Shown here: piece after piece, positions 33,484 to 45,940 of the stretch
How the letters are laid out: each line of letters starts with the position of its first letter
Numbering within the stretch: the first letter of the stretch is position 1
Source of the DNA: Isoetes taiwanensis
Taxonomy: Eukaryota > Streptophyta > Lycopodiopsida > Isoetales > Isoetaceae
NCBI GenBank assembly: GCA_021234155.1
Contig: JAJEKV010000032.1
Span: 11,228,099-11,292,098, forward strand
Reading direction: 5' to 3'
DNA length: 64,000 bases
Position numbers and translations under genes: made by a program
The notes under the pieces: generated by a model
Told to the model about the DNA's origin: nothing
What the model saw: the letters and a program-made list of their open reading frames with translations, nothing else
Databases searched by the model: none

Positions 33484-35252
33484 GCTATTACCATAATAAC
33501 GTTGGCAAGATTCGCCAGACTTGTCTCTTGCACTTTAAGAACCTCCCCATCTTTCTGTTTAGCTCCCTCTTTCGTTTCCCCTGCAAGCCTCCTACTCTGG
33601 TTTCCTTAGCTCCCTGCAAGCCTCTTGTTATGCTTTCCTTATCTCCACCCCGTTGCTCCAGTTGCTTTCTCCTTTATTGTATGAACATATATTCTAGTTG
33701 CATGATCCTCCTTCCCAAGCTTTACACACAAGTTTTAAAGTTTCTGTGTGTAATACCATTCACATAAAATGATAAGAGCCAGGGAACATTATAAGAGTTG
33801 AGAAGATAGAGGCTAATAGCCTGTTTTAATGCCTCAGCAAGGGGTAGAACATCTAGAAAATATATCTCCAGTTTGATATCATCCTTATGACAGTATTCAG
33901 CACCTCTTCACAAGAATGTCTGTAGCGTCTCCACAAGAATGTTTGCATCCAGTTAATATTTAACCTCATGACAATATGTAACCTCTACACATATCTAAGA
34001 ATATCTTTGATTCAACAGTTATTTATCATGAATGACATATGAATGTCTACATTTCTTATGCTATGGTGTAGAATATGATTTTTTTTTTATTGTGCATATT
34101 GGTGCTATATGAAGGCGAAGCCTCTTGAGTTTCTAGAAGGACTGTTTGTAAAATTATGTGCCGCATTTGCATGTTTCAGGACCTTTTGTGGTTAAATCAA
34201 CAAATTGAGTGCATAAAAAGGAATATGCTACATATGCCTGCAATATTGCTATAAAGTACAAATTATCTAATTTCAACCAAAGTGATGCTGCTAAAGGCAT
34301 ATGGAAGAGCTTAGAAGCGACATATATATGCACAGTTGAGTTGTTTCTAGATTTTCAATCAAGGTTATATGCACAGTTGAGTTGTTTCTAGATTTTCAAT
34401 CAAGGTATATGCTCAAGTAGGATATAAGTAGAATGAATATGCTCAAGTAGGATATTTGCTCAAGTAGAATGAATATGCTCAAGTAGGATATTTGCTTCCA
34501 AACGTGGACTTACGTGTTTGATGCGTGATGGTCCAAATCAAGATTATTTAGCTCAATTGAACGTGTAAGAGATTCCTCTCACTTGAACATGTAAAAGAAT
34601 TTGAAAAACCTTCAAACTTGTTCAGGTATGTTTTCATAATGATGGATTTGGTTGTACAAGCAGAAAGCAAGTCATGTGAGATCATTATAGCAGATCCTTC
34701 TTTGGTATCATAAACTTCAGTACACCACCATGTTACAATGGACCACTTTGATTCTACTAGAAATGGAAAGAGTAGATGTTGTACACCTGGATTTATATCA
34801 ATGGATATTCTTCTTAATACTACTAGTGTGGATGGTGTAATGAGAGAGAATGGCTTTGACCTTCACACTAAAGTATGCACAATGGTTCATCCTTCAGTCT
34901 CCTTTAATATTATGTAGATGTGCTGCAAAGTAGCAGCTTTCAGACCTGAGATATGGTTGACACTATGGCATCAAATTTCAGGTTATGCATACAGTTTACT
35001 TGTGCAAAGGGCATGATTCTGGTCTCTTGAAATCGATGTCAAACTTTTGTCGATATTTTACGCTTGATCCCATGTTCTTGAATATTCATATCATGGGTCG
35101 ATGTGAGCAAGAAATGATTACTTTCCAGCCTGAGCTCAGCTGTTGTGTACATAATTATCTGAATTTATTCTTCTAACAGCTGGTAGATCAGGTGTACCAT
35201 GCAATAAGTATACGATGTATCAGGACACAGCAGCTAAAAATGAAAGCTCTGA

Positions 35253-36452
35253 CATTCTACACAGTATGTTTGTTGCATATTTTCATCATATACATTTGGT
35301 AGATAGTGTTGTCTTACATGGTTTATGGCTTGCCCTAGGCTTTTTACGTGGTTCCTTTTCATACCTTTTCGGTTCCTTTTGATGCATCTTCTTCATATAT
35401 GTATGGGCATTGGATCCATTCTTAATGTTGGCTTCTTTTATTGCTCCTTTGTTTGCATTTGAACGCTTGGACGCACTTCTGAGATCTTTTGGTGTTCTTG
35501 GACATTGTCGATTCCATACATATTTGTGCCCACTTTATGTTGACTGCAGCTTTATTGAGCATTTTTTGTGATATCGATTGATCTTTTATCTCGGTTTGTA
35601 ATTTTTTGCTCCTTTGGTTTGATTACTCCTTTTCTGATGGTTCCTTAATTAGTCTCGTCTTCATGACCTTGTGCTATTAAAATCGGTCATATATGTTCTA
35701 TCTTGGTCCATTCCTTTCTTTCCCGTTGATGTCCCGCATATATTTTGTTTTGTTTATTGTTTCCTTTATAAGTATAATCTGTGTTTCCTTTGCCAGTTAG
35801 TTTTAGATTCTCTTTTAGTGCTTTTAGTTCATTCTTTGTTTGGTCTCTTTTTGCTCTTATGTTTTTTTTATGGTTCCCATGTCAGTAGCTCTTATGATCT
35901 GTTTAGCTCTTTTGTGTCGTGTTTCTATTTACCCCTTTTGCTCCGTTCACTCTATTTTTAGTTTTGTCTCCTTCGGTTATTTTACCCTCTTGACTCGCCT
36001 GGGTTCACTTCTCTATTTATCTATTGCTCCAGTCCCTTATTTGTCCTTCCTTTTTTACTTTTATTTTGAATCGTCTTTGTCTTCTGCTTCTTATTTGTCA
36101 TGTTTGAACCTTGTAGTCATTTCATGGGATCCTTTATCATTAGCCGATCATGTTCGTTTGATGGTTCCATTTGCTCCTTTTTATGGATATGTGGCCTCAG
36201 TGTTTTACATAACATAGGATCCTTTGTCATTCGCCGATCATGTTCGATGGGCCTCAATGTTTTATATAACATAGGATCCTTTGTCATTAGCCGATCATGT
36301 TCGATGGTTCCACATGTCGTTCCATCTCATGGTGTGTATAGGACTGTTTTCATTCGTCATTATTTTATGCATGTGGTTTGATTTACATATCTGCGCATTT
36401 CTTTTGGATAGTTAGTCCATTTTCAGGTTTTTATGTCGATGAATTTGCTTTG
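35253..36452. other. Pyrimidine-rich spacer between the large repeats
   Basis: T-rich plus strand similar in style to the start of each repeat copy, but not duplicated in the window. At about 36125-36310 a ~60-base phrase containing ggatcctttgtcattagcc and gatcatgttcgatgg is repeated three times. The long plus-strand frames (35671-36217) are compositional. Confidence 0.6.
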
Positions 36453-39400
36453 TTGCTCAATGTTCAATTATCATTATTTCAATTCAGCATTCTTGGGTTT
36501 TAGTTCAACATCTTTGGGCATCTTCTGGGCTTCACTGGTTTTGTTGATTTGTTGTCTATTTGGGTGTTGATGAGTTTGTGATTTTCGTTCATTGTGTACA
36601 CTTGGCCATCTCTGCACTCTTGTTCGTTTCATTTGGATGGTTTTTTGTTTTACGATGAAGCTGAGATTCCATCAATTTTCTGATCTTGTGCATTCCATTA
36701 TTAGTATGCTCTCACCTGTGTTGCAGATTCATATTGCTCGACGTCTATTGTGGTCTATGTTATGGTTATTTTTGTCCCTTACGTGTTTGCCCTTTCTTCG
36801 TGTTGTTTTCCGCTTATAGTTTAGGTCTTCGCGCTTGATCACTTCTTGATATGTCACTTTTGTTGAGGTCCTCCTTCCTCCGTTGTTCCTCGTATATGGT
36901 TGGTCTGTTCTATTTTCTCGATCTGCAGTTCTCACTTGACTTGTTGTTCGTATTTATTATTATTGTGCATGATTGCCACTTTTTTCCTCTTCTTTCTCTG
37001 TTCTCTTCTTTAAAATCATTGTTCCATACGGCTTCTGTCGTCTCAGTTGCACCCATATCCATTTATTCTTTTGTGTCCATTTGTTCTTCTTGGTTCTTTT
37101 TGATCCATTGCGTTCTCTCCAGGTAAGTCGCTCTTTGCATGTGAGCATTTTGCACTAAAAGTTTCATTTTTGGTAAGAGCCTCCATTTGTGCTTGTCATA
37201 ACTTCAGTTTGATTCCTCGATTATTGCTTAGCGATTCTATACAATTTTATCTTTGCATTCTCTTTTGTGTCCATTTGTTCTTCTGTCGTCTCAGTTGCAC
37301 CCATATCCATCTATTCTTTTGTGTCCATTTGTTCTTCTTGGTTCTTTTTGATCCATTGCGTTCTCTCCAGGTAAGTCGCTTTTTGCATGTGAGCATTTTG
37401 CACTAAAAGTTTCATTTTTGGTAAGAGCCTCCATTTGTGCTTGTCATAACTTCAGTTTGCATTCTCTCTGGGAGTATCCTTTGCACCTTAGATCTTCAGT
37501 CTTGGAAACACACATTTGTTTGGTTTCCTTGTTTCATGCTTTGGTTGGTAAGTTCGCTCTTTACATATGTGCATTTGGCATGGAAAAGTTCTGTTCACCA
37601 TTTACTTTGTCGTTGTTGTCTGACCCGGCTTCGTTGGTATCCTTTATCTTGTTCCCTTTTTTGGTCCTTGATGTGTCGCTTTTGCTGCTACTCAATCTCG
37701 CCTCTCTCTGCTCTTTTTTGGGTGTGTTCTTGATTTCTTTAATCCTGCTACACTTGCTTTATCTTTCCCCGGTTTGACTGCCCCTTTGTCCTCTAGATAC
37801 TTCATTGCCTTGTTCATGTTGGTCTTTTTCGTTACTGGTGGCTCTCTGGTTCTCTCCTTTCGATTTGCCTTGCTTCTTTTTGCCCTCTTGGTGTCCATAT
37901 ATCAGGTTTTCTGCCTTTTGCTCTGATTATCCCTGTTATTCCGGCAGCCTTGTTTCACAGTTTGTTGTTATCCCCCAAGGGCTTGATCTGTTCTAATTGT
38001 CTTTTGCCCATTTTTCCCTTGGCTTCGCTTTTGCTTGATTTTTTCCTTGTCGTCCTAGTTTGCTCCATGTTTTTTTGAGGTTGATTCCTCTTCTATCGGC
38101 CAACTAGTTGTTTCATAGGACCCATCCTAGGAATGCCACGGTTCTATTGCGATAGCAATAGAACCGACATTCCTTGGACGGGGACGCCCTACCTCGCATG
38201 TCCTATTTATACCGCCTCCTTCCTCATTTCCAGTCATCGGCGTTCTCTTGAGCTCCTTTCCATTCTGCTCATTTCTGGCTCCATAAGTTTCCCACACCCC
38301 TCCCTCTGTCACATCTGAGCTTGTTCGTCATTTTCACATACGACTTCCCCTTTTTCTCATATTACGTTCTATTATTAAAGTTGCTTGCGGATATGCTCTT
38401 ATTTTTCATTTTTCTCGGCGTGGTACTGTAGCCTCCGAGGCTTACTTATCATTTCTTTCTTTCTCGGCGTGGTTGTGGCCTCCGAGCCATGCTTTCTTGT
38501 TCATTTTCTCTCGGCGTGGCCCTGTAGCCTCCGAGGCTTTCTTCTTTTTCATTTCTCTCTCGGCGTGGCAATGTAGCCTCCGAGGCAGCACTAATCGGAT
38601 GTTTTTTCCCGCGATGGTCATTCCGCGGATGGTTCCCGGTTGGTCGGCTGTTGTTTCTTCCTGGCGTGGCCCTGGAGCCTCCGAGTGCTATTACCATAAT
38701 AACGTTGGCAAGATTCGCCAGACTTGTCTCTTGCACTTTAAGAACCTCCCCATCTTTCTGTTTAGCTCCCTCTTTCGTTTCCCCTGCAAGCCTCCTACTC
38801 TGGTTTCCTTAGCTCCCTGCAAGCCTCTTGTTATGCTTTCCTTATCTCCACCCCGTTGCTCCAGTTGCTTTCTCCTTTATTGTATGAACATATATTCTAG
38901 TTGCATGATCCTCCTTCCCAAGCTTTACACACAAGTTTTAAAGTTTCTGTGTGTAATACCATTCACATAAAATGATAAGAGCCAGGGAACATTATAAGAG
39001 TTGAGAAGATAGAGGCTAATAGCCTGTTTTAATGCCTCAGCAAGGGGTAGAACATCTAGAAAATATATCTCCAGTTTGATATCATCCTTATGACAGTATT
39101 CAGCACCTCTTCACAAGAATGTCTGTAGCGTCTCCACAAGAATGTTTGCATCCAGTTAATATTTAACCTCATGACAATATGTAACCTCTACACATATCTA
39201 AGAATATCTTTGATTCAACAGTTATTTATCGTGAATGACATATGAATGTCTACATTTCTTATGCTATGGTGTAGAATATGATTTTTTTTTTTATTGTGCA
39301 TATTGGTGCTATATGAAGGCGAAGCCTCTTGAGTTTCTAGAAGGACTGTTTGTAAAATTATGTGCCGCATTTGCATGTTTCAGGACCTTTTGTGGTTAAA

Positions 39401-40456
39401 TCAACAAATTGAGTGCATAAAAAGGAATATGCTACATATGCCTGCAATATTGCTATAAAGTACAAATTATCTAATTTCAACCAAAGTGATGCTGCTAAAG
39501 GCATATGGAAGAGCTTAGAAGCGACATATATATGCACAGTTGAGTTGTTTCTAGATTTTCAATCAAGGTTATATGCACAGTTGAGTTGTTTCTAGATTTT
39601 CAATCAAGGTATATGCTCAAGTAGGATATAAGTAGAATGAATATGCTCAAGTAGGATATTTGCTCAAGTAGAATGAATATGCTCAAGTAGGATATTTGCT
39701 TCCAAACGTGGACTTACGTGTTTGATGCGTGATGGTCCAAATCAAGATTATTTAGCTCAATTGAACGTGTAAGAGATTCCTCTCACTTGAACATGTAAAA
39801 GAATTTGAAAAACCTTCAAACTTGTTCAGGTATGTTTTCATAATGATGGATTTGGTTGTACAAGCAGAAAGCAAGTCATGTGAGATCATTATAGCAGATC
39901 CTTCTTTGGTATCATAAACTTCAGTACACCACCATGTTACAATGGACCACTTTGATTCTACTAGAAATGGAAAGAGTAGATGTTGTACACCTGGATTTAT
40001 ATCAATGGATATTCTTCTTAATACTACTAGTGTGGATGGTGTAATGAGAGAGAATGGCTTTGACCTTCACACTAAAGTATGCACAATGGTTCATCCTTCA
40101 GTCTCCTTTAATATTATGTAGATGTGCTGCAAAGTAGCAGTTTTCAGACCTGAGATATGGTTGACACTATGGCATCAAATTTCAGGTTATGCATACAGTT
40201 TACTTGTGCAAAGGGCATGATTCTGGTCTCTTGAAATCGATGTCAAACTTTTGTCGATATTTTACGCTTGATCCCATGTTCTCGAATATTCATATCATAA
40301 GTCGATGTGAGCAAGAAATGATTACTTTCCAGCCTGAGCTCAGCTGTTGTGTACATAATTATCTGAATTTATTCTTCTAACAGCTGGTAGATCAGGTGTA
40401 CCATGCAATAAGTATACGATGTATCAGGACACATCAACTAAAAATGAAAGCTCTGA
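36453..40456. repeat. Large direct repeat, copy 2 (4.0 kb)
   Basis: Second copy of 31495-35252, longer mainly because of an internal 248-base duplication. The phrase gcatgtgagcattttgcac occurs at about 37137 and again at 37385. The hairpin (38131-38176) and the five-unit CTCGG array (38413-38688) are conserved. After 40456 the copies diverge abruptly. Confidence 0.93.
37040..37450. repeat. Internal 248-bp tandem duplication in copy 2
   Basis: Sequence around 37040-37205 recurs 248 bases later, with a unique piece (gattcctcgattattgctta, 37211 on) between them. Copy 1 has a single version, so this duplication postdates or was lost after the large duplication. Confidence 0.8.
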
Positions 40457-40900
40457 AAATCTATATTTAATTTCAATAATGGAACCTGAAGAAACTTGCA
40501 AGCTCTTATCAGTCTTTTGTCAAGGCAATAAAGATAAGAAAATTGCAAAAATGTACAAGGGACTTTCTTATGTGGAACTAGCATCTACTGGCTTGCTTGA
40601 GCTTCCAATAGAGGACCGTATTGCTGCAGCAGTTCATAAATTGGTTCTGAGGATTGTGGAAATGGAAGTAGGAGAAGACTGCAGTCAGAGTTGCTAAAAG
40701 ATTTTAGACATGCATTGAATGAAGATCTCCTAATGGTTGCAAATTCTGTGGCGAAAGCAGCATGGAAAAGTATGCTAGTGCTCAGGTCCTATATGCCAGG
40801 GTCCTATATGCCGTCAGATTTGGGAGCAGAAGCAATTGCTCAAGCAGTATCCTCCGTCTATAGCTTCAGTAGCATTCTTAATAATTCAGGATTTTCTTGA
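40419..40900 (+). other. Two adjacent small ORFs, unknown
   Basis: Frames 40419-40697 (92 residues) and 40691-40900 (69 residues) overlap by 7 bases in different frames. They look like one interrupted coding segment with alternating hydrophobic/charged helices (LPIEDRIAAAVHKLVLRIVE; DFRHALNEDLLMVANSVAKA). I do not recognise the family. The segment starts at the point where the two large repeat copies diverge, so it may be a captured or relic exon. Confidence 0.3.
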
Positions 40901-41069
40901 TTTATCCCATTTTCTTGAATGCTTCAGGATTCTTGCATTGCAAAAAGCTGTACATGCAAAATGCCAATATTTTACATTTCATTTGCTTTGTTCCTCAAGC
41001 TTGTACTCTCGCAACTTGATCCAATAAACCCCCTTTGCACTTGATGGTTGTTGGCATCCACCGAATACT

Positions 41070-41190
41070 AGCATTCAAAAATAACACAGCTATGTTGAAA
41101 TGATGCTCAAACATTCACATTCACATTACACCTCCAAAAATAACACGGCTATGTTGAAATGATGCTCAAACATTCACATTACACCTCCGA
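41070..41190. repeat. ~59-bp tandem duplication
   Basis: The unit aaaaataacac..gctatgttgaaatgatgctcaaacattcac is present twice, with small differences (an extra attcac in the first copy). Confidence 0.8.
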
Positions 41191-41204
41191 AGAAATGATG
41201 CATA

Positions 41205-41767
41205 GTAGGCTTTGAATGCAATGATAAGTTTTGAATAACGAGTTGATTATGATTATGTACATGGAATATAATCAACAAGTGCATGATATCATGATTATGA
41301 GTTCGTAGGTTAATTTGTTTATGGCACAAGAAGAGGACAATTGTTTGAAGCATTTAATAGAAGTTAAACAAAAACAAAACTTAACGGAGGTATGTGCGAA
41401 GGTATTGCCGTTAGCATTAAGTTAAAAAAAAATAACTTAATAGACGAATGTGCGAAACCATTGCCGTTAGCATTAAGTTAGACTAACTTAATAGGCACCT
41501 ATGCGAAGAAATTGTCGTTAACATTAAGTTAGCACTAACTTAACTAAGGCATATGTGAACACATTTCTATTTTGTCGTTAAGTTAAAAAAAAATAACCTA
41601 ACTTGTTCTAGTCTGAAAGGATTTAACTAGTTTCCGTTAGATTAAAGTCTTAACAGAAAGTTAACTTAGTCTTGGTGCGAACATAAGGGTCTCTTATAAG
41701 TTTAACTGGCAGTTAAAAAAAAATTAACTTATTCCTAACTTAACGGCGGGTGCGAAGGTACCCTTAG
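41205..41767. repeat. Dispersed repeat, copy of 63070-63622
   Basis: About 560 bases align with the right part of the 59712-63622 element. Shared features are the repeated phrases gccgttagcattaagtta and tgcgaa, the A-runs, and the terminal gcgaaggtacccttag at 41767. The left end of this copy is not recognised here, so it is probably a truncated or deletion derivative of the same TIR family. Confidence 0.85.
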
Positions 41768-42157
41768 CTAAACCAACCCAAAATTTATTCTAAAAGCTTC
41801 TACGGTTTAGCTAAACAATAAAAAAATTCACTCTTTTACTTTCTAGCATTTGGTTAAAGAAAAGTTAAGCTAATTTTTTTTTTCCAATTTTTTTCATTTA
41901 CTTTAGCCAATTTTTTCTTGAAAATGTGCTAAAAAATCGTCAAATAGTTAAGTTTAGCCCTTAAATAATTTTCCATGATATTGAAAATTAATCAATAATA
42001 AATTATTCATTTTTTTTTTCATTAAAACATAAACATAATCATTTAATTAAGTTCAATCTAAAACTTTCTTTCAATCGAATTAGACATTTCAAGAATATAA
42101 AATTTTAATTTTGAGTGATTTAACAGATTTAAAATTGAGTTATCATAATAATTTTTA

Positions 42158-43033
42158 GGGGAAACTCTAAATATACCCTCTAATTTATGTATATTTCCAA
42201 ATTTAACTTTAAAACTTTCATAATTTTCAAAAATGTCCCCCTTACCTGAAACATATTAAACTATTTCGTCTTTTGCACATGTGGTTTATTTTTATTTCAC
42301 CCGCCATGGAGAAACAGCAAGCGACAAGCCCTTTCAACAATGGCAATAAACAATACACATTCTAATAGATAGAACATATTTTGAAAATTTATTGTTGCTG
42401 AATTATGATGACAAATCTTTTGACGTCCTGAAAGAAGATCGAAATTACTTTCATAACAATTCATAAATTCTAGATTTACTAGATTTGTAGCTGAAGTAAA
42501 AAAGATCACTATGACGACAAATACCGTTGAGGTGTATTGGAAATTTGGGAGCAATTCAATCTGTTCATTTAATTTTGAATTTGCAGCTGAATAAGTGGTT
42601 TCATTGCTCGAAACACATTCACGAATTCATTATGCGAGAGCCACAGCTTAGTTAGTGAATAGGACTCAATTAAAGGCAATTTAAATGGAGCTTTTTATAA
42701 CTATTCAGTAGAAAATTAGGGCTGACTAAGATTGAGTAGAAAATTTGTCAATTTGTGGATTAATATGTTCACATATTTCGTGCAGTTGCATTTGTATGCT
42801 AGGGAATCCAAATTTGACATCGTAGAGTGTATCTGAGAAGCATTTCAGAGATAGATTTTGATAAAATCTTTCTTGTGGGTGTACTAAGATGTTCAAAATT
42901 CTCCATTTAATGTGATTAACTAGCTATATTAGATCGCTATATATAGTTAAGAAGGCTCTGTTTGGAATTAAAATAAATTTAAGAGCAAAATATGGAATAT
43001 AGGCAAGTCTTGGGGTATATTTGGAATTTTCCT
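42158..43033. mobile_element. Non-autonomous TIR element, 876 bp, near 9-bp TSD
   Basis: The left end GGGGAAACTCTAAATATACC and the right end (complement AGGAAAATTCCAAATATACC) are imperfect TIRs. The flanks TAATTTTTA (42149-42157) and TAATTTATA (43034-43042) agree at 8 of 9 positions, as expected of a Mutator-type insertion. The small minus frame 42297-42554 inside has no recognisable domain. Confidence 0.6.
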
Positions 43034-43185
43034 TAATTTATAAATAAAAACTGATAGGGGTTTGATAAGCAATGACTTAAAACTATTATGAGAGTTTCAC
43101 AATTTACAACTATTTACACTTATAAAAACACTTTAAGAAAAGTTTTAGGTTAAAATTGATTAAATCATAAAGTTAATATTTTAAT

Positions 43186-43385
43186 GGGGAAAACTACAAA
43201 ATACCCCTAACTTTTTGCAAAATTCACAGTATACCCCTAACTTTCTAAAAATTCACAAAATGCCCTTAAAAATTCACAAAATGCCCCTAAAAAACCTATA
43301 GTTAGGGGCATTTCATGAATTTTCTAAAAGTTAGGGGTATGTTGTGAATTTTGCAAAAAGTTGGGGGTATATTGTAGTTTTTCCC
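43186..43385. mobile_element. 200-bp MITE with perfect 9-bp TSD (Mutator-type)
   Basis: Starts GGGGAAAACTACAAAATACC and ends with the near complement. The two halves pair along almost the whole length, so transcripts would form a long hairpin. The flanking duplication TATTTTAAT is perfect at 43177-43185 and 43386-43394. It is related by its termini to the elements at 9381, 12943 and 42158. Confidence 0.93.
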
Positions 43386-43394
43386 TATTTTAAT

Positions 43395-44925
43395 TATAAC
43401 CATTGAATAATTTATTAGTAATGAAATAAATTGTATTGAAAATTAATCAATAGTAAACTATTCAATTTTTTTTTTTTCTTATTAATATATAAACGTAATT
43501 ATTTAATTAATTTCAATCGAAAGCTTTCTTTAAATAATTGAAAAAATAAGATTTTATTATACAGAGCTTATCGTAAAGGAAAATTTTATTCGAAATACAT
43601 TAAAACAAAAATTAGTCTAGAAAGCAATTTTATACTTTAATTTTAGTTTTTGTTTTGGTGTGTTCTGGGAGATGTTTTTTTTTTTTTGTTTGGAAAAGAA
43701 TTAAAAATTCAGAAAACATTGGCAAGTTCATGAATAATATATAAATATTAAATATAGCACAAATCCCGACATAAAACGTGGCCACAATAACATCATCTCC
43801 TTAATATCTTCATAATAAGCTTACTGTTTGAGTGACTTATAGAAATCTTATTTTTGAGTAAATGTTTTTTTTTCCAACTAAATATCTGTAAAAAGCATTT
43901 GCAAACGTAATGATATCTGCTAGATTTGAACTCAAATTTTGTTAAATATATCATCTATGTCAATGCCATGGTAAGTTGATTACCTAGAGAAAGGAATCAA
44001 ACTCAAGTTAGCACCTTGGATCTCACAAGAATTGAAAGAATGGTTTAGAGAAAAGCTTGTGCATTTCACACACCATGTAGTGTTATGAACATGTAGGAGG
44101 AGAGGTGGAGATTGAAAACTTGATGTGCATGAAATGGAAAGTATATATAGGGATGACATGCTCAAAATTTAGGATGTGTACAATGTTGAGAAAAGTGTGA
44201 TTAGTGACACATAGAAGTCACATGAAGACCACCTCGCTAGTATCCATGTGTAGGTGCAACAACACTAAGATTTTGTGTTCTGTATGAACAAGGTTACTTG
44301 TTTCAATTAGCACTTATGACTCCAATCCAAGGAGAGTCTACGTAGGGGTTTAGTAAAAATAGAGTCATTTACATGGCCTCTACTTTGAAAACAAATGACA
44401 AGAGGTATGGTCCTTCTACAATAGTTAATGTTCTTGATAATTGTAGATTGACTTGGCTCCTACACAGGTTCTTTTCACATATTGCATTTGATAGCTATTG
44501 CTACTGTTTGACATTGGCTTACGTTCTAACCAATTCTCAAAAGATTAGACCTATAACTCAGTAGTTAATTTCTAAAGGATTCTTTATGCAAGGATGACTT
44601 TGATTGGAATTCTTCTTGCATCATTATTGATGATGCGAATGCTAAAATCAATGTCGTGAAAAATGTAAGTTACTAAGCCCGAATTCTCCCTCCATCATCA
44701 AACAAGGGCATGCTATCGTATGGACTAACCTTGTTATTCTCTCCGGCAACATGGAGATGCACATGGTGTAACATTAAGCAATAGACATAGCACTTAAAAA
44801 TATTGTGAAAAATCCCAATAGCAAGAAGAATCTATGATACAATTTGCATTTGTAATAGAACAAAATAATAAAGACATTCTATTTAATTGATATCAAAAGA
44901 TTTGAATAAGATCCTATGACCGAAG
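43395..44925. other. Stretch without recognisable genes
   Basis: Very AT-rich. Short frames (43980-44165 minus, 44373-44564 plus) have no domain. Nothing else is seen. Confidence 0.5.
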
Positions 44926-44949
44926 TAGAGACACCTTGCATATGTGTTA

Positions 44950-45940
44950 AAAGACTTGGGGCTCCCAGAATATACCATGCATGAATGGAAGAAGGATGCT
45001 CTTGAAAGTGCCTTTATTTGGCAAAGGTTGTCTTTGCCTTCATTCTGTAAATACTAGAGCAAAGGGAAGGTACTGGAGACATAAGCGTTAGCAATGACAA
45101 CAATTCCAAAAAGGAACCCATATGATCCAATAACTAATCCACTACCCAACAATCTCAGCTGGCCATTTAGACAAATGGCTAAGTTTATCAGCGTAAAATT
45201 TCGAAGATGAACTTGTTAAAGATGTGAAACATATTCGGCCTTTGAAGAGACATGGTATAGAAAGACAACTCAAAGGACACAATACTTGGTAGATGTTCAC
45301 TACAGTTCATCTCACAAAAGAGGTTGTATTGAACCTTGAAGGCAACGTGTTTGCAGAGGAGTTTGCTTATACATGACATGAAACATTTATCAGATACATG
45401 ATAGAGATGTGTTTTTGGTAAAACAATTGGGTTAAAAACCTTCCAAAAAACTTCGTTATCATGCTTGACGAGACCCATGATTAGACTATCCATGTTGTAT
45501 ATGTTTGATTGTGACATCTGCATCATATGTTCTAAATACTTCTCATCAATTGTAGCATGTGTCCTGGAGGGTTAGACCCAATAGAAAACCTTTATTCAGC
45601 TAGCAAATTGACCATAATGATATCTTGGCAGGATAAGAAGAGGATGACACAAAAAGGATTAAAAGGCTTGGGCCAATGCACCAAACTTCATTATATTGCC
45701 TATACATTGCTCTCCCTACTGAAAAACAGATGTCCATTTCTGAACTAGCCCCATCACGAGCAAGGAAGGTGGTTGTTGCTGTTGAAGCCTACTTGAATAT
45801 CGATGGTACTTGCTATGTCATCGATCCTGGATTTGCTAAATTATTTCTTATTCCTGTGAGACAAATAATATCATTACGACCAGAAATTTGTCTTGCTTTT
45901 AGGTCCAGAGCAAGAGACTTGATCTCCAAAATCTGATGCG
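44950..45940 (+). pseudogene. DEAH-box RNA helicase (PRP22/DHX8-like) relic
   Basis: Two separated plus-strand pieces recall spliceosomal DEAH helicases, ATPases that release spliced mRNA. The first (about 44970-45050) reads LPEYTMHEWKKDALESAF, like the family stretch just before the conserved N-terminal helicase core, and is soon closed by a stop. The second (45676-45936) reads YIALPTEKQM, then RKVVVAVEAYLNIDGTCYVI and DPGFAK, like the family's KVVVATNIAETSLTIDGIxYVIDPGFAK. The key TNIAETS motif is degraded. The Walker A (GETGSGKT) and DEAH motifs are missing, so this is a dead fragment. The rest of the stretch has no coding evidence. Confidence 0.6.

Larger units (their letters stand above)
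31495..35252. repeat. Large direct repeat, copy 1 (3.76 kb)
   Basis: Near-identical (differences are scattered single bases and small indels) to 36453-40456. The first ~2.3 kb is strikingly pyrimidine-rich on the plus strand. The last ~1.4 kb is ordinary AT-rich sequence with tandem phrases (atatgctcaagtaggatat, 34400-34500). Short frames on either strand are low-complexity products of the base bias; none has a recognisable domain. Copy 1 begins exactly at the end of the gypsy LTR. Confidence 0.93.

Noticed and set aside
31634-33767. Many 60-120 residue ORFs on both strands of the T-rich region
   Set aside because: They are rich in Phe/Leu/Ser/Cys on plus and Lys/Arg/Glu on minus, as expected from pyrimidine-rich DNA. 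They overlap on opposite strands, have no domains, and recur only because the region is duplicated.
34209-34391. Copia gag-like motif (AAKGIWKSLEATYI)
   Set aside because: One short resemblance without zinc knuckle or neighbouring pol; too weak to call.
36453-40456. The two large direct repeats as LTRs of one element
   Set aside because: They are about 4 kb each, separated by only 1.2 kb of non-coding DNA, and lack TG...CA ends, a primer-binding site and any pol gene.
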